Part shown: piece after piece, positions 56,052-64,000 of the stretch
How positions within the stretch are numbered: position 1 is the stretch's first letter
How the letters are laid out: each line of letters begins with the position of its first letter
Origin: Plantago ovata
Lineage: Eukaryota; Streptophyta; Magnoliopsida; Lamiales; Plantaginaceae
DNA length: 64,000 bases
Direction of reading: 5' to 3'
NCBI GenBank assembly: GCA_028274465.1
Contig: CM051457.1
Location: forward strand, 52,550,425-52,614,424
The notes under the pieces: generated by a model
The model's input: only the letters and a program-made list of their open reading frames with translations
Told to the model about the DNA's origin: nothing
Databases searched by the model: none
Program-made: the position numbers and the translations under genes

Positions 56052-59000
56052 CCGAGCCAAGACACCACATCAGAAAGGGGATTTGACCAGCACTAGTCAA
56101 AAGTCTTTCAGCTCAAAACATCCTTAGTTCTCTCACGTAGGAAAACAAGTCAAAGTTGAAAAACTTCAGACCTGGTGCGGTTTCCACTGGACGCATTCTT
56201 TGAACATGTTAATGGCCATCCATCATTGGCATAATTAACTTGTTTTGCTCTTGATTGTGAAGACTGCAGCCACGGAGACAAACGATGCCAATCTGGCACT
56301 TTGATAGTGGTTGTGGCGAAAGCACATGACGGGCAACAAGAATAACCTTATAAACTATAGACGGTGGCTCAAGGTCCAACCATAAGGTTTGCTGGTGGAG
56401 GCTCCGGATCTACAAAAGGCTATGGTGATGTGAAGTTGGGATGCATAACCATTCTGGAGTTCTTTATGTCAAAAATCTTAGTTTCCCTTTTCAGCATGAG
56501 TCAATTTGCTGACCAAGGATACTTCCTCGAAATTAAAAGTGATGAATGTAAACTTGTAGATTTGAGACTAAAAAGGTATAATGATTGCAAGAAGATCAGG
56601 GGCTTGTACACCGTGATTGGTCTTCAGCAAACGTGAAAAATGCCTTGTCTCAGATCATGATTGCCTTGCTGAAAAAGCATGTTTAGGCATAAACGAACAA
56701 GTCATCTAAACTTCAAGACGCTGAATAAGCTGTCTAAAAGGCACTTGTAGTTGGATTACCTAGGGTTACTTTTAAGAAGGATGGTGTTTGCAATGCATGT
56801 CAGCAAGGAAAGCAAACCAAATCTTCTTTCAAGAACAAGGCAGTACCGTCAACTACAAAACCTTTACAACTCTTACACATGGACTTGTTTGAATCTTCTC
56901 AACAAGCTATGCTGGTAAGAAGTATGGTCTAGTCGTGGTAGATGACTATTCAAGATTCACTTGGGTAGTATTCATCAAACAAATCTGAAACCAAGACTGA
57001 AATACCTAACTTGCTGAATAAGCTTGAAGTCATGAAAATGACAAGGTAAGAGTCATAAGGACAGACCATGGTACTGAGTTTGTAAACCAGTACATAACTG
57101 AATATTGTACCTCCAAAGGTATTCAACATCAGTTATCCTCAGTAAGGACACACAGCAAAATGGTGTTGCTGAACGGAAGAATCGTACCCTGAAAGAAGCC
57201 GCAAGAACAATGCTTGCTGACACTGAGATAAGTGAGGCTTACTGGTTGAAGCGATTAATACCGCCTGCTATACTCAGAATAGATGTTTGATTACTAAGGA
57301 ATACAACAAAACTCCTTATGAATTGTTTGTTGGAAGACCTCCTAACATCACTCATCTAAGAGTATTTGGTTGCAAGTGTTTCGTTCTTAACAATGGTAGA
57401 GAATACCTAAGAACATTTCAACCAAAGGCAGACGAAGCGATATTTCTTGGCTACTCCTTGCATAGTAAAGCTTACAGATTACAACAAAAAGGCACAAAAG
57501 ATTGAAGAATCTGTGCATGTTGTATTCTACGAAAAGACACAAGGTGTGCCTGCTGAAGAAGAAATATCAGAATGTATGAAAAAGCTAATCATACATGAGC
57601 AAAGAACTGAATCTGATGCTAGGCAAATCAAGTCAATTGAACTAAATGATGATTCTGACAATGATTCTCCTCCCCGAGTCATGACAAGATAAATATAGTT
57701 CACGACAAAGAATTTCCAGCAAAAGATGCGGTTGCTCCGGAAGTTGCTGAAATTACGAAATCTCCAGTGCCTGCTGATGAAATATCTCAACCCAGCAATG
57801 CTGAGCAAGCAGTTGCTGACGATCAAATCTCAGCAGAGACACAAATTCCCAGTAGTACTGAACAAGTACATACTGAAGAGTCACATGCTGATAAGCAAAC
57901 ATATCCTGATCCAACAAACAGGAAACCTGTTAATAAATGGATTAGAGATCATCCCTCTACGGATATGATTGGCGATATTAATAAACGCCAAGTGACTAGA
58001 TCCAAAGCTACTCAAGGACTTGCTGAAGAAGCAAATGTCGTAGAAGTAGAATCTTTATTCTCTTGCTTTGTTTCAGAAATTGAACCTAAAACCATAGAAG
58101 AAGCTTTGAAGCATTCTGAATGGATAAAGGCAATGCAAGAAGAATTGGATCAGTTTGAAAGAAACAAAGTCTGGAAACTTGTGCCACTTGCTGAAAATAA
58201 GAAAGCTATTGGTACAAAGTGGGTGTTCAGAAACAAGCTGAGCGAGTCTGGTGAAGTAACAAAGCACGCTTAGTTGCTCAAGGTTACTGTCAGACTGAAG
58301 GATTGGACTATGATGAGTCTTACGCTCCAGTTGCAAGATTGGATGCAATTAGGCTTTTCTTGGCCTTTGCTGCTCACAATGACTTCATTGTTTACCAAAT
58401 GGATGTTAAGAGTGCATTCTTAAATGGTGAACTTGCTGAAGAAGTCTACCTAGAACAACCCCCTGGCTTTGAACTTCCCTCAGAAACCAAGATGGTATAT
58501 AAGCTTCAGAAAGCTGTATATGGTCTAAAGCAAGCACCAAGAGCATGGTATGATACCTTAGCTAAGTTCTTGCTGGAAAATGGTTTCAAGAAAGGTGAAG
58601 TTGACAAAACTCTTTTTACCATGAACCATGATGGTAAATTAATCTTAGTTCAAATTTATGTGGATGACATAATTTTTGGATCTAAGGACAAGCAACTTTG
58701 TGATGATTTTGCCAAACTCATGACAAATAAGTTTGAAATGAGTATGATGGGAAAATTGAATTATTTCCTAGGGTTGCAAGTCAGGCAACTCAAAGATGGA
58801 ATATTCATAAATCAAGCAAAGTATGCGAAAGAAATGCTCATAAAGTTTAGGATCAAAGAGGATGAAAAACCTGAAAAGATCCCTATGAGTGTTGGTACCA
58901 AATTGGCTATACTAAAGAGGAAAAAGTGTTGAAGAACACAAGTATAGGAAGCTCATTGGTTCCTTGTTGTATTTAACAGCAAGTAGACCTGACATTCAGT

Positions 59001-59602
59001 ATGCTGTTTGTGTGTGCAAGATTCCAATCGGATCCAAGAGAATCACACTACAAAAAGGCAATTAAAATACTGAAATATGTTAAAGGTACAGTCAATGTTG
59101 GATTATGGTATCCAAAAGATTCTGGACTTGAATTGGTTGGCTATTCTGATGCTGATCATGGTGGATCAACTCTTGATAGAAAAAGTACCTCTGGAACTTG
59201 TCAGTTTTTGGGTACTAGATTAATATCATGGTTCAGCAAGAAGCAAACGTGTGTCGCCAATTCATCTACAGAATCTGAATCCATTGCAGCTGGTTGTTGC
59301 ACAACTCAAATCCTATGGATTCAGCAACAATTAAGAGATTATGGTATTTCTGCAAAGAAAACACCAATCTTTTGTGATAATACAAGTGCTATTGCAATTA
59401 CGCAAATCCTAAGTTTCACTCTAGGACCAAGCACATTGATATTAGACATCATTTCATTAGAGATCATGTGGAAAAAGGTGATATTGAGGTTGTGAAAGTA
59501 GGTACTGAAGATCAGCTTGCTGACATCTTTACCAAGCCCCTACCGGATAATAGGTTCGCAATGTTAAGGTATAACCTTGGATTGATTGAACTACCTCAAT
59601 AA
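56052..59602 (+). mobile_element. Ty1/copia element D, pol region
   Basis: Order: protease, integrase, reverse transcriptase, RNase H, which is the copia order. Landmarks: a WHFDSGC protease site near 56300; the GAG-pre-integrase words CNACQQGKQTKSSF near 56790; integrase TQQNGVAERKNRTLKEAAR near 57160; reverse transcriptase (58290-58930) with [33 protein letters not shown] and YVDDIIFGS; RNase H (about 59000-59600) with GYSDADHGG, KKQTCVANSSTESESIA and [17 protein letters not shown] and the presence of a long 3' ORF suggest the Sirevirus (SIRE/Maximus) lineage; this is an inference. Gag and 5' LTR are missing. Broken, with about ten breaks; the long open reverse transcriptase stretch is the best preserved part. 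Confidence 0.8.
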
Positions 59603-60120
59603 AGGATACACTTGGCAGAATGCTGAAACAGGTATTCAGCAAGCCAAAGTATTCCTGTCCAAAAGACCAAGTCACTAATTTCTTCTAAGAAATGATAAGT
59701 CACAACATGATTGCTGAAACAAGCATTCGGCAAGTAATTCCTTCAAAACAAGTATTTGTTAGGAAACTTGATCACTTGCTGAGACAGGAACTCAGTAAGT
59801 GAAAGAACTTAAGGATTGCTGAGACGGGTACTTGGACAATCAAAAGATACTGGAACAGGTATTCAAGTATCAAAGGAATTTTCTAAAACGGGAATTCAGA
59901 AAAGAGCAAAATCTCATCTCTCAGATTTTACCAAAGGATGTCTCAAATTGTAAAAAGAATTTACTGATACGGGAAATCAGAAATATCTTTTAAACTTAGA
60001 AAATATGAGATATCTAAGTAAGGCGGAACTTTCAGCAAGTAGCTAGATTGTTAATTCAAACTCGCTGAAAAGATTCTTGTCTATTTCAGCAAGCAATCTA
60101 TCCCTTATTACTCGGTAAAA
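59603..60120 (+). repeat. array of degenerate hairpins after D pol
   Basis: At least five, probably seven, units of about 21-27 bp can each fold into a stem with a loop of about seven bases: 59621-59641 (TGCTGAA/TTCAGCA), 59711-59733 (TTGCTGAA/TTCGGCAA), 59774-59800 (ACTTGCTGAG/CTCAGTAAGT), 59815-59840, 59846-59871 (GATACTGGAA/TTCAAGTATC) and weaker ones near 59881 and 59960. Loops resemble ACAGGTA or ACGGGAA. Stem sequences change between units while mostly staying paired. Confidence 0.65.
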
Positions 60121-60367
60121 TCAATTTGTGACGTTAAGCTGGCACAGATAAACTCGCAATGAATCATGACATGAAATTCCATCGTGGCCATTGATTAAAA
60201 GGAGTTATTAATCTAACGGCTAACAAAACAAAGAGAAAGAGTGCTCTGACGGTTTTAGTTAGTGGGCCACTACGCATTCAATGCAAAGGCTCCACTATCT
60301 CCAGTGTTTCTCTGTTTTACCCTTGCTGAGAACTCAAATCGATTGAGCTTCTCACACACCAGAGACA

Positions 60368-60507
60368 CTATATAAAGAAGGAGTTAGAGAAATGACAAAA
60401 TTCTTTAACTCACATTTCCTTTCTCTGCAATTTCTAGCCTGAAACTACTGTACCTCCGGTCAAAAAGCAAACTATCTTTTTCGTACAATTTCTTGCTCTA
60501 TATAAAG
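60368..60507 (+). promoter_or_regulatory. two TATA-like boxes before the D 3' ORF
   Basis: CTATATAAAG occurs at 60368-60377 and again at 60498-60507, the second only two bases before the ATG at 60510. The first is well placed to start a leader of about 110 bases. Whether these act as promoters or are chance repeats is open. Confidence 0.4.
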
Positions 60508-60509
60508 AA

Positions 60510-63500
60510 ATGGCTCCCAAGAGACAGTCATCTAAGTCCTCAAAATCGTCAAAGGTTGACAGTGCTGAAACACGCATTGCTCCGGTGACTTCTCTGACCC
60601 AAACACAGCGAAAGTTGTGTTGAAAAACGACCGAATCACTGAAAAACCTATGCCTCCGTCATATCTTGACACTGCAAAGTGTGAGATGTTGATGCAATGG
60701 GGAGGATTTGCAAAAGAAAAGTACATTAGGTACTTTTATGAACAAGAACTTGATGACCAAAATGAAGAGGCGCTTGAGTTCATCAAGCAGCAAGGCCACA
60801 TGAACTTTATCTCTGCTCGCACTAAGCAAGTGAGCATGATTGATACTATGGAGTTCTACAACAATGCAGAAATCCAGTCCCTTACAGACAGTAATGGAGT
60901 CACTGAAAAAGTGATCCTTACTTATGTTCAGAACACGCAAATCGTCCTGAAATGGACTGATTTAGCGGAGATTTTTCAGATTCCAACCACTGGAACTGAA
61001 GACGACGTCACTGCCACTGACGAAGAAATTGAAGCTTTCTACAGTGACGTCAGAAATGCAAAAATGAAGAAAGACGAGATAGCTCCCGTGACTTGGACAA
61101 AGCACGTTAAGAGAAAGCATCTCTGTCCTTCACTTGGTCTAGTAGCTCTGCTACTGATTAAAGTTCTTGACTCCCAAGTTGGAGGAATTGACCAAGTAGG
61201 CCTGAGAAGATGGCCATTGCTGATGCATATCCATGAGAATAAATCGGAACTTAACTGGGCTAAGTACATTTTCAACAGGCTTGTTGATTGTGTTACTAAG
61301 TTTAAGGTAAAGGTAGAAGACAACAAGGTCTCACCTTCCTTTCCAGTTATGTATGGAATCAAGATATGTTATATCCTTGAACAGTTCAGGATTCAGCTAA
61401 GAAACCCATTGCCAATCAAGAAATCTGTGTGCAATGTGGGAAGATCTTTCTACAAGCAGAATGTACCTAAGATTGCTGGTAAGAAAACCAAGAAGACAAC
61501 AACTGCAAATGTTGTCAGCACAAGCCAGCAAGAAAGGTATACAACAGCTGCAGATGTTACCACTCAACAACTTAGAGATGAAACTGCTGTTGGAGGTGGT
61601 AACACAAATGAACTGCTGTAGAAAATCAACAAGGTACGTGTACAAGAGCCGTTGCTGAAAATGCAACAATAGATGACTCTGGGAAACTGGAGAAATCTAA
61701 AAAGAAAAAGAGGAAAGCTGATGATGACACTCAGACTGCAGCGTCATCAACAAATCCCGTACCTAAGAGGAGACGGACAAGTAACAAAAGAAAGAAGACA
61801 CTGGCTTCTCAGTCAGTCCCCAATGTCCAAGACTCCTCAGTCAATTCCCAGACAAATGCTGAAACACATTTGCCAATAGATGTTGCTGAAATAATTACTG
61901 AAACATACATCAGCAATGTTGAAGTGTTTGCGGAAGCCTTCAACAATCAACTTAACGTTGATAACTCTACTGAGAACAGACCACAAGGCAGTGGAAATGA
62001 AATTCCTGCCCAAGTCCCAGATATCTACTTTGTAGATAATCTTGATGATCAAACTATGGAACCAGTAAGCAACATTGCTGCTGATATGCAAAGAGCGGCA
62101 CTTGCTGATGCTGCTGAACAGATGGTTGCTGAACAAGCAACTCATCAAGTTGCTGAAACCCAGCTTGCTGATGGACCAGTTGCTGAGATAGCAATGGTTC
62201 CTGTTCCTGAAGTTGTTGAAACTCAAGAAGCATTATTCAAAGACGCATCTCTTGATGCTGAGAATACTGGCCGAAGTTCACCCAAGACTTCAATTGACAA
62301 AGTCCAGCTTGTACTGGAAGATTTAAGCAAACAAATGGAGTTGGAGATTGAAGAATCATCCAACAAGTCAATTGATCTCTTCATGACAAGCAGTGAGCTT
62401 AAAGGTCAAGTTGCTTCTGCTCAACTTGTCAATTGAGAGACAAGGGAGATTGCTGAAACCGCACAGCTCTCTCAGTTAGAGCAAACTCAGAAGTCTGCTG
62501 AAGAAACAGTCCAAGAAGCTCAAGAAACTGTTAATGCTGAAGGGACTGAGCCACAACCTGTCCTTCCTCAGCAGGTAGTTAATTCAACCATCAGTAAAAG
62601 TTCAAATTCTGAAACTTATTCTTTTGCTAATATTATATTATCTCTACAGACTTCTCAAGATACAAGTCAGATGGTTGCTGAAGCCTCTGAACCAGAACCA
62701 ACACTCCCTGCTCAGCAGGTAGTTAATAATTTTGGTATAAAAACTAAGTTTGACAGCTTAATACTTGTGTCTAATTTTAATTTATTTCAGGATAAACAAA
62801 TGGAGGATGCTACTCCAGCTCCTCATGGAATGGAAATTGTACTACATGAGCTTGCTGACTCTCAGCAGGTAAATCATGTTTCAGATTTAAACTCTAAAAC
62901 AATTCTCCAAACCAATCCTGATCTAAATAAAATTCTTTTTCAGGATCAAAAGGAGACCACTGAAGTGGTACTCATCACTGAAGATCAGCAAGTAAGTTCT
63001 GAAGAACTTTACTTGAGCTTCAAGAGGACAACTTTGTCAAGAGTTGCTAAGTCCGTCAGCAACTGGCAAAGATATAGGAGAATGGACTTCTCAGATCTTC
63101 ACCTTCATCTCTCAAATGAGAAAAAGAGATCTTCACTGCTGAAGCTCGAAACATTTGTCCACTCCATCCTTCCTGACGAAATGACATATTCTCAGCAAAT
63201 GAGTTCAAATCTGATTGCTCAAATCAGAGAGAATATGAAGGCCAAATTTAAGACTGCCTCTCCAGCTGAACAAGCTGTGATGCTCAAAGGCTCCTTTGTT
63301 CCTGTGGTGGCTGATCCCCACAAACTAACTGAGGAAGAGGAAGTGACAAGTGTTGCTTTGTATAAGCACGTTGAGCTAGTCATTTTGACAGATGATGAAG
63401 AAGAAGAAGAAGATGAGAACATTCCCACTGATCCCAGTGATGATGAAGGGAAAGATTCTAAGGACAAAAAGGATGACGATGATGACAATCAAGGTCCAAG

Positions 63501-64000
63501 TCCTGGTGCTGGTGGATTAAAATTGACAGCTGCTGAAACTAATCCCTCTGACAATCAGCAAGCTAATCAACAACCATCTCAGCAAGAATCTCAACCTCCT
63601 CCTGCTGCTGCTGAAATCAAGCACCTGTACAAGGTGCTGATACTGAAGAAGAATACGCCAGAAAAAGGGCTGCCTTGAAAAATGGCAAGAGTCCAGTTTC
63701 TGATGCCAAGGTTACTGAAGAAAACCTTGAAGATGAGGATGAAGAAGATGAAGATTACCAACGAGCTCTACAAAATAGTCTCTTGATCCATGCATGGCAT
63801 ACGCAGGATTTGGAAATTGGTGAATCTTCAAGACCAAAATCGAAGGAAGTTCCATCCCTTCCACTTACTACTGGCGCAACTCCAGTTATTGAGTCTCAAA
63901 CGTTGCCTTCAGCAACTACTCAATTAAAACTAACTACTGGCGAAACTCCAGTAATTGAGCCCCACACTCAATTAAAACAACTATCTACTGGTGAAACTCC
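60510..64000 (+). pseudogene. long 3' ORF region of element D, running off the window
   Basis: Begins MAPKRQSSKSSKSSK, a basic, Ser-rich start like the ORF2s of A2 and B. The domain at 60617-61500 has YLDTAKCEMLMQWGGFAKE, then DTMEFYNNAEIQSLTD, then VILTYVQNTQIVLKWTDLAEI and SLGLVALLLIKVLD: the 'EFY', strand and helix order of the putative plant transposon protein domain. A basic stretch (61470-61800) and a long low-complexity tail follow, with repeated VAE/LAD words, acidic runs (DDEEEEEDEN near 63400) and repeats of TTGETPVIEP type at the window end. In Sireviruses an ORF in this position is often called env-like, but no signal peptide or membrane anchor is seen. About four breaks; continues past 64000. 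Confidence 0.55.
62575..62943 (+). repeat. three GT...AG intron-like modules in tandem
   Basis: Three segments begin GTA after the word CAGCAG and end in a pyrimidine tract plus CAG: 62575-62649 (75 bp), 62719-62790 (72 bp) and 62869-62943 (75 bp). They recur every 144-150 bp, so a unit of coding stretch plus GT...AG segment appears to have been copied. All three are multiples of three with no stop in the frame of the surrounding ORF, so the frame is the same whether they are removed or kept. Confidence 0.55.

Noticed and set aside
63219-63488. Serine-rich minus-strand open frame
   Set aside because: It is the reverse reading of the acidic Glu/Asp run in the D 3' ORF.
60510-64000. True envelope gene of a retrovirus-like element
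   Set aside because: No signal peptide, furin-like site or membrane anchor was seen; the domain pattern fits a plant transposon-associated protein better.

Overview
This window looks like repeat-rich, probably heterochromatic DNA from a flowering plant, most likely a eudicot; the species cannot be named from the sequence. Almost every base belongs to nested LTR retrotransposons. No tRNA, rRNA, CRISPR array or convincing intact host gene was found. All element boundaries come from reading LTR ends (TG...CA), primer-binding sites (PBS), polypurine tracts (PPT) and 5-bp target-site duplications (TSD) by eye.

Layout. 1-1099: unassigned DNA with one short coding remnant (654-1022) that may be the PB1-like N-terminal domain found near plant Mutator-like genes. 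1100-6440: two Ty1/copia LTRs in inverted orientation around a 205-bp stub of pol; the left LTR carries a 947-bp non-autonomous Mutator-like element (2223-3169) with a 10-bp TSD. 6441-35808: a nest of one Athila-like Ty3/gypsy family (family A): A1 (minus strand, 6441-11975), A2 (12379-19245, TSD TCTTT), A3 and A5 (two internals with a shared middle LTR, 11976-35808) and A4 (26372-28607, TSD CCATA). 35809-37716 and 46940-55951: an older Tat-lineage gypsy element (C, gag-pol on the minus strand) with an antisense accessory gene on the plus strand. 37717-46934: a young, structurally complete element (B, TSD TTCAG) inserted in that antisense gene. 55952-56051: a 100-N gap. 56052-64000: a Ty1/copia element (D) on the plus strand, followed by a long 3' ORF that runs off the window.

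How the parts relate. A and B both use a PBS matching tRNA-Asp, as Athila elements do. They encode only gag, an aspartic protease and a second ORF (ORF2); none of the six internal regions holds reverse transcriptase or integrase, so both families must have depended on an autonomous relative. They share an unusual design: arrays of short GC-rich palindromes in the LTR and again in front of ORF2; an intron-like segment of 534-543 bp just before the ORF2 start codon; and a roughly 1.3-kb non-coding 3' module with paired hairpins and a purine tract, recognisable between A and B although their LTRs have diverged. This shared architecture is the best candidate here for something not well described. 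Element D adds a second structured region: a run of degenerate hairpins between pol and its 3' ORF.

Relative order inferred from nesting: C is oldest; then the A3/A5 composite, with A1, A2 and A4 later landing in LTRs of the same family; B is the most recent, with LTRs differing by roughly 2% by eye count.
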